Below the pieces are notes generated by a model. The model saw only the letters and a list, made by a program, of their open reading frames with translations. It had not been told where the DNA came from and searched no databases. This document shows, piece after piece, positions 49,137 to 57,561 of a DNA stretch of 64,000 bases (positions within the stretch are counted from its first letter, which is position 1; the number at the start of each line of letters is the position of its first letter). The stretch comes from Bog-756 sp963725275 (GTDB lineage: Bacteria; Actinomycetota; Acidimicrobiia; Acidimicrobiales; RAAP-2). The stretch lies in the NCBI GenBank assembly GCA_963725275.1, contig CAVRXS010000007.1:248001-312000 (forward strand), in the 5' to 3' direction. Position numbers and translations under genes: made by a program.

Positions 49137-49209
49137 GAAAGTGCCTCCTGTGTTGGGAGAATGACGGTGTTCTAGGTCGTCATCTCGCCCACCCCAAGGA
49201 GGCACTTTC
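49137..49209 (+). promoter_or_regulatory. Hairpin hiding the transposase ribosome site, element A
   Basis: GAAAGTGCCTCCT (49137-49149) is perfectly complementary to AGGAGGCACTTTC (49197-49209), which holds the Shine-Dalgarno and ends one base before the GTG start. Inner arms at 49154-49166 and 49178-49191 also pair. RNA entering from outside the element would fold and block translation. Element B has the same fold with changed bases (arms 50196-50207 and 50256-50267, inner arms 50213-50222 and 50238-50248). Confidence 0.7.
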
Positions 49210-50148
49210 TGTGACGTCAGTATCGCGCGGAATCGACCGGATCGAGGTGACCTTCGACGAGCCGAATCTGGTGGCCAACGCCGGGCTGGTCCTGGTGGCC
49301 ACCTTGGTGGTGCGGCTCGGCCTTGAGCGCCTGATCAACGGCTCGGTCGACCTCTCGGGGCGTGTCGGTGGTGCCCTGCCCGGTCGCAAGGTCCTCACCC
49401 TGGTGCACGCCATGGTGGCCGGTGGCAGCCACATCGACCACGCCGACGTGCTCCGGGCTGGAGCCACCCAGGCTGTCCTTCCCCATCGGGTGATGGCACC
49501 GTCGACACTCGGCACCTTCCTTCGGGCCTTCACGTTCGGACATGTCCGCCAGCTCGACCGGGTGCTGGCGGAGACGCTGTCTCGGGCCTGGTCGCTCGGG
49601 GCAGGGCCCGGGGAGAACCGCATGGTGGTCGATCTCGACTCCACCATCTGCGAGGTGTGCGGCAGGGCCAAGCAGGGTGCCGGGTATGGCTACACGAAGC
49701 GGTTCGGGTATCACCCCCTGCTCGCCACCCGGGCCGCCACCGGTGAGGTGCTCCACGCTCGGATGCGCAGAGGAGCTGCCAACACCCAGCGAGGGACCAA
49801 GCGGTTCATCGAGGAGCTGGTGGCCAGGTTGCGCCGAGCCGGAGCCACTGGTGAACTGATCATGCGCTTCGACTCGGGCTTCTGGTCGAACGCCACCATT
49901 GCCACGCTCGAGCACTTGGACGTCGGCTACACGATGGGTGTGCGCATGGTGAAGTCCGTGGTCAGCGCGGTCTCGGCGATCGACGAGGTGTCCTGGACCC
50001 CGATCGAGTACACCGCCGACGGCGAGGCCGAGGTCGCCGAGTGCATCTACAAGGGCCGCCGCCTTATCGTGCGCCGGACCCGATTGGTCGGACGACAGGC
50101 GACGCTGTGGCCCGAGTGGCGCCACTTCGCCTTCGTGACCGATCTCAG

Positions 50149-51763
50149 CCTGGAAGCACCGACCAATGGCCTGATTCGATAGCCGCGCATCCGCGGAAAG
50201 AGCCTCCCCGGCTGGGAAAATGACGATGTCGAAGTCGCATTTTCACCAACACAAAGGAGGCACTTTCTGTGACTGCAGTATCGCGCGGAATCGACCGCAT
50301 CGAGGTGACCTTCGATGACCCGAACCTGGTGGCCAACGCAGGACTGTTGTTGGTGGCCACCCTGGTCGTCCGGCTAGATCTCGAAGACCTCATCAACGGC
50401 ATCGTCAACCTGTCGGGTCGAGTCGGTGGTGCCCTTCCCGGACGCAAGGTGCTGACCCTGGTGCACGCCATGGTGGCCGGCGGCAGCCACATCGACCATG
50501 CCGATGTACTGAGGTCCGGTGCCACCCAGTCGGTGCTCCCTCATCGGGTGATGGCCCCTTCCACCTTGGGCACCTTCCTGCGGGCCTTCACCTTCGGCCA
50601 TGTCCGTCAACTCGATTCGGTGTTGGCCGAGGCACTGCGTCGTGCTTGGTCCTTGGGTGCAGGACCCGGTTCGGATCGGGTGATCGTCGATCTCGACTCC
50701 ACCATCTGTCCGGTGTGCGGCAAGGCCAAGCACGGTGCCGGCTACGGCTATACCAAAGAGCTCGGTTACCACCCGCTGATTGCCACCCGGGCCGGAACCG
50801 GGGAACTCCTCCACGTCCGGATGCGCAAGGGCTCGGCCAACACCCAGCGGGGAACCAAGCGGTTCATCGAAGAACTGGTGGCCCGCCTCCGTCGGGCCGG
50901 AGCCACCGGTGAAATGGTCATGCGCTTCGACTCGGGGTTCTGGTCGAACGCCACCATCGCCACGTTGGGACGACTAGCCATCGGCTACACGATGGGGGTG
51001 CGCATGGTGAAGTCCGTGGTCAGGGCGATCTCGGCCATCGACGAGGGTGACTGGATTCCCATCGACTACACGTTGGACGGCATCGCCGAGGTGGCCGAGT
51101 GCGTCTACAAGGGACGGCGGATGATCGTGCGTCGGACCCGGCTGGTCGGCCGCCAGGCAACGCTGTGGCCCGAGTGGCGCCACTTCGCCTTCCTCACCGA
51201 TCAGGAAGGAACCGCCGTCGAGGTCGACCTCTTCCACCGGGCCCACGCCACCGTGGAGTTAGCCATCAAGGACCTGAAGGAGGGTGCGGGCATGGAGCAC
51301 GTCCCTTCGGGCAGCTTCAACGCCAATGCGGCCTGGCTGGTGTGTGCGGCCCTGGCCCACGACCTCATCCGCTGGAGCTCCCTGCTCGGCAAGATCACGC
51401 CCGAAGGTCAGCTCGTTGTTGCCCGCACGGTGCGCACCCGGTTCTTGTCGGTGCCTGGTCGATTGGTCAACACCTCAGGAACACCGACGCTGCGTGCTCC
51501 CCTCGAGTGGCCGTGGGCGAAGGCGTTCTCCCGCGCTCTCGAACTCCTCCGGGCCCTTCCGCCGGTCCCTGTGTAGTCACCACATCCGCGGCCGGTGCAC
51601 CGCAGACGATCGAAGGACGGCACTGACAACTCGATGAGAATCACAAACTCTTGGTCTCACGCGTCCAAGGGCACCGAAGAACTCAGCGCGGCGTCGATCA
51701 GATCATTCGAATGCCGATCGTCAGATTCGGCGTCCTGCCAGGTCGTTGGTCGGTGGATCCAGG
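50149..51763 (+). mobile_element. IS1380-family element B, inside A
   Basis: A 1,615-base element with ends CCTGGAAGCACCGACCAA (left) and, reverse-complemented, CCTGGATCCACCGACCAA (right). It is flanked by the 5-base direct repeat CTCAG (50144-50148 and 51764-51768). It lies in the transposase gene of element A in the same orientation. The transposases of A and B are clearly related but not identical, so B came from a sister element rather than from a recent copy of A. Confidence 0.92.
50269..51576 (+). CDS. IS1380-family transposase B, intact
   Basis: Full-length 435-residue DDE transposase. Visible: N-terminal DNA-binding part (IEVTFDDPNLVANAGLLLVA), first Asp in VIVDLDSTICPVCG, MRFDSGFWSNATIA, RRTRLVGRQATLWPEWRHF, the Glu in HATVELAIKDLKEGAGMEH and the C-terminal TPTLRAPLEWPWAKAF. 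The GTG start follows AAAGGAGG, which is predicted to be hidden in a hairpin. Nothing in the gene is broken, so this is the one IS1380 copy here that may still be active. Confidence 0.92.
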   Translation: MTAVSRGIDRIEVTFDDPNLVANAGLLLVATLVVRLDLEDLINGIVNLSGRVGGALPGRKVLTLVHAMVAGGSHIDHADVLRSGATQSVLPHRVMAPSTLGTFLRAFTFGHVRQLDSVLAEALRRAWSLGAGPGSDRVIVDLDSTICPVCGKAKHGAGYGYTKELGYHPLIATRAGTGELLHVRMRKGSANTQRGTKRFIEELVARLRRAGATGEMVMRFDSGFWSNATIATLGRLAIGYTMGVRMVKSVVRAISAIDEGDWIPIDYTLDGIAEVAECVYKGRRMIVRRTRLVGRQATLWPEWRHFAFLTDQEGTAVEVDLFHRAHATVELAIKDLKEGAGMEHVPSGSFNANAAWLVCAALAHDLIRWSSLLGKITPEGQLVVARTVRTRFLSVPGRLVNTSGTPTLRAPLEWPWAKAFSRALELLRALPPVPV

Positions 51764-52326
51764 CTCAGAGGCGATCCGGTCGACGTCGACGCCTTCCACC
51801 GGGCCCACGCCACGGTCGAACTGGCTATCAAGGATCTCAAGGAGGGTGCCGGCATGGAGCACGTTCCCTCGGGGAACTTCAACGCCAATGCCGCCTGGTT
51901 GGTCTGCGCCGTCCTCGCCCACAACCTCATCCGGTGGGCCGCACTACTCGGCGAACTCACCCCCGAAGATCAGCTGGTCGTGGCCCGCACCATCCGCACC
52001 CGGTTCCTCTCCGTCCCCGGCAGCCTGGTCAACCGATCGGGTCGACCCACACTGCGAGCACCACTCGAATGGCCCTGGGCCGAAGCGTTCTGTCGGGCAC
52101 TCGACCTGCTGCGGTCACTGCCACCGGTCCCCGTGTAGTCAGCTCACCGCGACCAGCGCATCGCAGACGACGACAGAACGGCGCTGACAACCGATGAAGG
52201 TCACGACCCCTTGGTCGAGCACGCCCTCGTTGCCGGTGCCGCAGTCGCATCGACGGTGCACGGCGCTATCTGCCGGCTGCACACGTCCAGGGGCCTCCAG
52301 TCGAGAAGCGGATCGGTGGATCGAGG

Positions 52327-52343
52327 CTAAGACGAATACCCAT
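52327..52343 (-). other. Displaced start of the glycine-rich gene
   Basis: On the minus strand, ATG at 52343 opens MGIRL and then reaches the target repeat CTTAG of element A. Joined to base 49084 it continues RSSLRAVMGGALL in the frame of the glycine-rich gene. A Shine-Dalgarno-like GGAGGG lies about nine bases upstream (52353-52358). This is the original 5' end of that gene, now 3.2 kb from its body. Confidence 0.8.
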
Positions 52344-52721
52344 GGATCGACACCCTCCTGCCTGGGGGTGCCCTACGCACGCCCGCCTGTGTCGAAGGAA
52401 TACCACGGAAGGGCCACACGAGCAACCAGTGTTGCCCGACGCAGTCACATTGCGTTTTCACTGAGGGAATGAGCCATCACGGATAGTGAACAGGGTGTCC
52501 CCGATCGCCGGTCATGGGTCACCCCGGGGCGCCACTGACCGGCACGACTGGGAACCCCGAAGTCGAGAGCCAGGTCCGCCATTAGCGGCGTGCACTACCG
52601 TCGTCAACAACCAACGCACAGTCCCAGTAATCCAATCAGGTCACTTGACAACCTCGAAGGAGGTCCCCCAGACTGACCGCTAGGGAGCGGGGGATCGTCC
52701 TCGGCGGAGAGGAACGTATCC
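52344..52721. other. Divergent intergenic region, no gene
   Basis: 378 bases between the displaced start of the glycine-rich gene (minus) and the YVTN-propeller gene (plus). It should hold both promoters. Noted: a GATCGGGG-type motif (minus strand) near 52499-52506, and a GGAGAGGA ribosome site near 52709 for the propeller gene. No coding sequence or RNA gene was recognised. Confidence 0.55.
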
Positions 52722-53699
52722 ATGCGGGTGGCACGACTTATCCCACTGGGCGCCTTGATTGTGGTGCTGCCACTCGTTGCAACAACACAGGCTCCTCTGG
52801 CTGAAGCTGCTACCCCGAGCTACGCATACGTGGTCAACTACGCCTTCGGCACCGTGAGCGTGCTCAATACCTCGTCCAACAAGCTGGTCAAGACGGTAAA
52901 GGTCGGCAGCCTCCCACAGGGAGTCGCTGTCACCCCCAACGGGAGCGATGCCTACGTCACCAACGGATATTCCAACACCGTGAGCGTGATACAGACGTCT
53001 ACAAATACGGTGGTGAAGGCGGTGACGGTGGGTGGCGACCCAAGCGGAGTCGCGATCACCCCCAATGGGAGCGACGCTTACGTGACCAACGAAACTTCCA
53101 ACACCGTGAGCGAAATACAGACCTCCACCAACACCGTGGTGAAAACTGTGACCGTCGGCAGGGGGCCAGAACAGGTCGCCATCACTCCCAATGGGAGCTA
53201 CGCCTACGTCACCAACGACCATTCCAACACCGTGAGCGTGATACAGACGTCTACAAACACGGTGGTGAAGACGGTGGGGGTTGGTAGGTACCCAGAAGGG
53301 GTCGCCATCACTCCCAACGGGAGCGACGCCTACGTGGTCAACGACACTTCAGGTACCGTGAGCGTCATCAAGACATCCTCCAACACGGTCGTGAAGACCG
53401 TGGAGGCTGGCAGCTACGCTGATGAGGTCGCCATCACTCCCAATGGGGCCGACGCCTACGTGACCAACGGCGTCCTCAACCACGTGAGCGTCATCAAGAC
53501 CTCCACCAACACAGTGTTTAAGACCGTACCGATCGTCGGCGACAGCGAGCCAATCGGGGTCGCCATCAACCCTAGGGGGAGCGACGCCTATGTGACCGAT
53601 AGCAATACCAACACCGTGAGCGTCATTAACACTTCCACCAATACGGTGGCGAAGACGGTGGGAGTCGGCCGCACGCCTTGTGCGATCGCCTTCACCTGA
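52722..53699 (+). CDS. Exported YVTN-type beta-propeller protein
   Basis: A 325-residue protein: signal peptide (about 1-29, cut near LAEAA) and then seven repeats of about 42 residues covering the rest. Each repeat has GVAITPNGSDAYVTN, a TVSVI strand and STNTVVKTV, the YVTN pattern of YncE-like seven-bladed propellers. Such proteins act in surface binding or as periplasm/cell-wall scaffolds; no catalytic site is evident. GGAGAGGA lies about six bases before the ATG. It is the only exported-protein gene of the island on the + strand. Confidence 0.85.
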   Translation: MRVARLIPLGALIVVLPLVATTQAPLAEAATPSYAYVVNYAFGTVSVLNTSSNKLVKTVKVGSLPQGVAVTPNGSDAYVTNGYSNTVSVIQTSTNTVVKAVTVGGDPSGVAITPNGSDAYVTNETSNTVSEIQTSTNTVVKTVTVGRGPEQVAITPNGSYAYVTNDHSNTVSVIQTSTNTVVKTVGVGRYPEGVAITPNGSDAYVVNDTSGTVSVIKTSSNTVVKTVEAGSYADEVAITPNGADAYVTNGVLNHVSVIKTSTNTVFKTVPIVGDSEPIGVAINPRGSDAYVTDSNTNTVSVINTSTNTVAKTVGVGRTPCAIAFT

Positions 53700-54044
53700 C
53701 GTTCTAACGAATAAAGGCGCCCTTCCCCCTGCCGACAAGCACTGACATTTGGTGAAGCCGTGCATCCAAGTGGCACGCTCCAGCGACCTCGCCGTCTTCG
53801 ACAGATCGAGGCGATCATGAGCTGAAGGCCATCCCTAGGAAGGGCATGGGTCCCTGAGGGTGCCCCCGAACACCGGTTCGCGGCGTGCGAAACGCTGTTC
53901 GATCCAAAGGGTGCTTGCTGTCCGCAAGCGCTCGGTAGTGGCCTTTTGGTCCATCTCGGATCCTGAGCCAGTACAAGACGGACTGCGCGAGTTTCGAAGA
54001 TTTAACCGGCCCGTGATCCCGGGAGACTCATTACCTTGGAAGCG
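53700..54044. other. Intergenic region before IS21, no gene
   Basis: 345 bases between the propeller gene and the IS21 left end. Short open frames are present but have no ribosome site or recognisable family. AT content is higher than in the housekeeping part. Nothing else is supported. Confidence 0.5.
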
Positions 54045-54217
54045 TGTCGTCGATCACCGGGAATTCCCCAGAGCTGATCACTGAAATTCCCCACTTGTGA
54101 GCCCGGGTTGGGCTTGAAGGTCCACCCGTTGAGGTGAGGCCCCTTCGAAGCTGGCGGGTAATCAGTCAGGTCCTCTGAGAGCGCCATCCGCCACCTGGGA
54201 GAACGTCGCGCGTAACG

Positions 54218-55726
54218 TTGGGAATTCCACCCGACGACCGCTCTCCCTTCGATGATGAGCCCTCCTATCAGGAGCTGGCTGAGCACGTCGCCGCCTTGCA
54301 GTTGTTCACCGAGCAGTTGAGCGCGGAGACCGAACAGCTGCGGACGGAGAATGAGTCACTACGCGATCTGGTGGCGCGACTCGAGGCCGAGCTGGGGCGG
54401 CATTCGGAAAACTCGTCGAAGCCGCCGTCGCAAGATCCCATGGCTCCCCGCCAGTCGCGCGCCGAAAGACGCGCCGCGGGGCGAGCGGCGGGTCGGGCTA
54501 AGGGCAAGCAGCCCGGCGCCCCGGGAGCGCATCTGGCTCGACGTGTCCCCGACGAGGTCATCGTGCACCCACCCGTGAGCTGCCGGGGATGCGGGGCCGA
54601 CCTGGCCGGGGCCGACGTGGTCGGTGAGATCCGCCGGCAGGTGCTCGAGATCCCCCGGATCGAGCTACGCGTGACCGACCATGTCGCCGAGCGCCGGCGG
54701 TGCTCTTGCGGACATGAGACGACCGGCATGTTCCCCCCCGAGGCCCGGGCGCCGGTGTGCTGGGGTCCCGAGGTGCGGGCCTTCGCCGTCTATCTGATGG
54801 ACCGCCAGCACCTACCCCTCGAGCGCACCGCCGAGTTGTTGGCCGAGCTGCTCGGAGCCAACGTGTCGACGGGGTGGTTGAGCTCGGTGCAGGCCGAGGC
54901 GGCCGGTCTGCTGGGTCCGTTTATCACGGCGGTGAAGATCGGTCTTGCTGACGCCCCCGTCGTCCACGCCGACGAAACAGGCACCAGGGTGGGAACCACC
55001 AAGCGCTGGGTGCACACGTTGGCCACGAACCTGCTGACCCTCCTCGTCGTGCACCCGAGGCGCGGTGTCGAGGCCATGGAGGACATCGGGGTGCTGGCCG
55101 ACTACGGCGGCACCATCGTCCACGACGGATGGGCGTCCTACGACGTCTTCACCGGTGCCGGGCACGCCCAGTGCGGGGCGCACCTGGTCCGCCACCTCCG
55201 CGCCGTGGGCGAGACGCCCGAGTTCTCGAGGTGGAGCGCCCAGATGATCGAGATCCTCCTGGCGGCCAAGGCCGCCAACGAACAGGCCGCCGACATCGGT
55301 CTTCCCCGGGTCCGCCACCGGCGGGCGAACGCCATCAGCAACCGCTACCACGACACCTTGGACGCCGCCTTCGCCGTCCTCCCCGAGGGACCACCCCCGA
55401 GGCGGCGGCATACCGGCGGGTGGTCCACACAGCAGCGCGACGCATGGAACCTGGCCACCCGCCTGCGCGTGGAGGCACCCGACGTCCTTCATCTGTTGCG
55501 AGACAGCGCCGTGCCATTTGACAACAACACCGGCGAGAGAGCGCTTCGCATGGTGAAACTGCACGACAAGATCAGCGGCTCGTTCCGAAGCGATGACGGG
55601 GCCCAGGCCTTCGCCACCATTCGCTCCTACCTACAGACCGCTGCTCTCCAGGGCCACAACCGACTGGCCGTTCTCCGCCAACTCTTCGTCGACGGGCCCT
55701 GGCTGCCCCAGGCCGGCGTTGGGTAG
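54218..55726 (+). CDS. IS66-family transposase (TnpC)
   Basis: A 502-residue transposase. Order: N-terminal coiled coil (about 20-65, LQLFTEQLSAETEQLRTEN), basic linker, zinc-binding region with cysteines (VSCRGCGADL, RRCSCGHET), then the DDE domain with Asp in VVHADETGTRV, Asp in IVHDGWASYD and Glu in NNTGERALRMVKLHDKISG. The start is a TTG at 54218, the earliest in frame; a downstream start cannot be excluded. The gene looks intact. Confidence 0.9.
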   Translation: MGIPPDDRSPFDDEPSYQELAEHVAALQLFTEQLSAETEQLRTENESLRDLVARLEAELGRHSENSSKPPSQDPMAPRQSRAERRAAGRAAGRAKGKQPGAPGAHLARRVPDEVIVHPPVSCRGCGADLAGADVVGEIRRQVLEIPRIELRVTDHVAERRRCSCGHETTGMFPPEARAPVCWGPEVRAFAVYLMDRQHLPLERTAELLAELLGANVSTGWLSSVQAEAAGLLGPFITAVKIGLADAPVVHADETGTRVGTTKRWVHTLATNLLTLLVVHPRRGVEAMEDIGVLADYGGTIVHDGWASYDVFTGAGHAQCGAHLVRHLRAVGETPEFSRWSAQMIEILLAAKAANEQAADIGLPRVRHRRANAISNRYHDTLDAAFAVLPEGPPPRRRHTGGWSTQQRDAWNLATRLRVEAPDVLHLLRDSAVPFDNNTGERALRMVKLHDKISGSFRSDDGAQAFATIRSYLQTAALQGHNRLAVLRQLFVDGPWLPQAGVG

Positions 55727-55768
55727 ACGTCAGGCGCCGCGGGTCCAACGCGACAAGACTGTGGCGCC

Positions 55769-56200
55769 GTGGCCACTCCGAAGAAGCGAACCCGGTCCAC
55801 TCGACCAGCTGCTCCTCGGGCCGACCTGTCCCAGACGAGTCCCGAGGAGGTCGCCGGCATCCTGGCGAGTTCGAGCGGACTTGATATCGAGCCTCTCCTC
55901 CTCGCCATACGCGTCGGACTCCTCGACGATCACCTCGACCGCATCGTGACCACCGTGCAGTCGCGTGTCGGCGCGCTCGAAGCCGCCGCGCAGATCATCG
56001 CCATTGCCACATTGAAGGTCGGCGACCGGGTGGAGCTCGGCCACAACCTCCGACCTCTGTACTTGCACGGAAAGGCTGCACGGGTCATCGCCCAGGACGG
56101 GGACAAATGGATCGTCCGCCTCGAACATCCCATCGGCCGCTTCAAGGATGCCGATCTACGCCTGTCTGCAACTCAGCTCGCAACCGTGACGAACACCTGA
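55769..56200 (+). CDS. Small accessory protein inside the IS66 element
   Basis: A 143-residue protein starting at GTG 55769, 42 bases after the transposase stop and ending just inside the right end of the element, so it travels with the IS. The N-terminal 25 residues are basic; the middle (GLLDDHLDRIVTTVQSRVGAL, then EAAAQIIAIATLKVGD) is helical; the C-terminus (GDRVELGHNLRPLYLHGKAARV, DKWIVRLEHP in parts) resembles a small SH3/KOW-like barrel. No family recognised. It could be a transposition helper or a passenger; the position argues for a role with the element. Confidence 0.55.
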   Translation: MATPKKRTRSTRPAAPRADLSQTSPEEVAGILASSSGLDIEPLLLAIRVGLLDDHLDRIVTTVQSRVGALEAAAQIIAIATLKVGDRVELGHNLRPLYLHGKAARVIAQDGDKWIVRLEHPIGRFKDADLRLSATQLATVTNT

Positions 56201-56252
56201 CTGGTTACGCTGGCGGTTCCTATGCCAGCCAACCCGACGGAGCCCCGCTCCC

Positions 56253-57561
56253 ATGCTCACACGAGGAGAAGACGTGGAAGCTCATGCATTGAAGGAGAGG
56301 GGATGGTCGATCTCGGCCATCGCCCGTCACCTGGGCCGTGACCGCAAGACGGTCCGGTCCTATCTGAATGGCGAACGAGTACCCGGTGTTCGTGCTCGGC
56401 CCGACGTCCCCGATCCGCTGGCCGACTTCGAGAAGTACATCCGGGCCCGGTTCAGCGACGACCACCACGTCTGGGGCACCGTCCTCTTCGAGGAGGTGAA
56501 GGCCCTCGGCTATTCCCAGAGCTACCCGACGCTTCGTGCGCCAGATCCGGAAGAAGGGGCTGCGCCCGCACTGCGAGGCGTGCACGGGTGTCGATGGCCG
56601 GGACACCATCGAGATCGACCACCCCGCCGGCGAGGAGATCCAGTGGGACTGGTTCGAGCGTCGCCGGGCACCCTGGGGCGGGACGGCCTATGTGCTGCTC
56701 GGCACCCTGCCCCACTCGAGCCGGACCCGTGGGGTGCTGGCCGAGTCGATGGACCAGGCCCATCTCGTCGAGGCCATGGACGCCGTGCTCCGACGCTTCG
56801 GCGGGACACCGCACATCTGGAGGACCGACCGGTTGGCGACGGTCATCCGTCCCGGCACGAGGGACGTGCAGGCCAGCTTCGCACCTGGTCGCCAAGCACT
56901 ACGGAGCCATCGTCGAGCCCTGTCCGCCCCGACGCGGCAATCGCAAAGGTGCCGTCGAGGCAGCAGTGCGGTTCACCTCGGGCCGCTGGTGGCGCACCCT
57001 CAGTGCCCAGAGCCCGGAAGAGGCCCAGCTCTCCCTCGACCGGTTCCTGTCCGGACCAGGTGATGCCCGGGTCCGGCGCACCGCCCTCGGGGTGAAGACG
57101 ACCGTCGGCGAGCTGGCCGATGCGGAGCCGTTGCTCGAGCTGCCGTCTTCTCCGTTCCCGGCCACCATCACCGTCGAGCGGCCGGTCGACGACAACGCCA
57201 CCGTCGCCTTCCGGGGCAACCGCTACTCGGTGCCCCGGGGCTGTCCGGGGTCAGCCTCGAGCTCCGTCATCGCCTGTCGTCGTCGACCCTCGAGGTCCAT
57301 GCGGCATCGGGAGCACTGCTTGCCACCCACCGCCTGGCCCCCGCGGGGGCAGGCACCGTCGTGCGCACCCCCGAGCACCGGGCCGCGCTCGAGTCGGTCG
57401 TGCTGTCCAGCTTCACCACAGCCCGACCGTGCGACACCAAGGCCAACCGGCCACCTGGTCCCGAGTCTCTGGCCGAGGCGGCCCGACTGCTCGGCGTCGA
57501 GGGCACGGAGGTCACCGTCGACCTGCAGGGCTATGCCGACCTGGTGGAGGGGACTCGATGA
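56253..57561 (+). pseudogene. istA: IS21 transposase gene istA, three frameshifts
   Basis: The protein can be followed through three frames. Frame 1 from ATG 56253: helix-turn-helix ALKERGWSISAIARHLGRDR and VKALGYSQSYPT. An extra base near 56530 moves it to the frame with RQIRKKGLRPHCEAC, IDHPAGEEIQWDWFE (catalytic Asp region) and FGGTPHIWRTDRLA. An extra base near 56885 moves it to HLVAKHYGAIVEPC and GNRKGAVEAAVRF (Glu region). A missing base near 57235 moves it to GLSGVSLELRHRL and the end EHRAALESVVL, KANRPPGPESLAEAARLL. It ends in an ATGA overlap with istB. Confidence 0.85.

Larger units (their letters stand above)
49211..52138 (+). pseudogene. IS1380 transposase A, split by element B
   Basis: DDE transposase in two parts: codons from GTG 49211 to the target repeat at 50144-50148, then from 51769 to the stop at 52138. 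Taking out 50149-51768 rejoins the frame exactly as FAFVTDLRGDPVDVDAFHRAH, matching the same place in copy B (FAFLTDQEGTAVEVDLFHRAH). The N-terminal part carries the first catalytic Asp (VVDLDSTICEVCG) and FDSGFWSN; the second part carries the Glu (HATVELAIKDLKEG). As it stands, the first part ends in 12 or so residues from element B. Confidence 0.9.
49090..52326 (+). mobile_element. IS1380-family element A, carrying a nested copy
   Basis: The left end begins CCTTGATCCACCGA (49090) and the right end, reverse-complemented, CCTCGATCCACCGA (to 52326). Both are flanked by the 5-base direct repeat CTAAG (49085-49089 and 52327-52331). Without the inserted copy B and one target repeat, element A is 1,617 bases, normal for the family. 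It inserted into codons 5-6 of the glycine-rich gene. Its transposase is in two pieces because copy B landed in it, so A can no longer move by itself. Confidence 0.9.
54158..56208 (+). mobile_element. IS66-family element in the IS21 leader
   Basis: A 2,051-base element starting GTAATCAGTCAGGT (54158) and ending, reverse-complemented, GTAACCAGTCAGGT (56208). GTAA ends and 8-base target repeats are IS66 hallmarks; the repeat here is GCTGGCGG (54150-54157 and 56209-56216). It contains one transposase gene and one small accessory gene, without the tnpA/tnpB helper genes of classical IS66, so it is closer to the single-transposase (ISBst12-like) subgroup. It inserted between the left end and istA of the IS21 element. 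Confidence 0.92.

Noticed and set aside
53860..54084. Short open frame before IS21
   Set aside because: It crosses the IS21 left end, so it cannot be an original gene in this form, and it matches no family I recognise.
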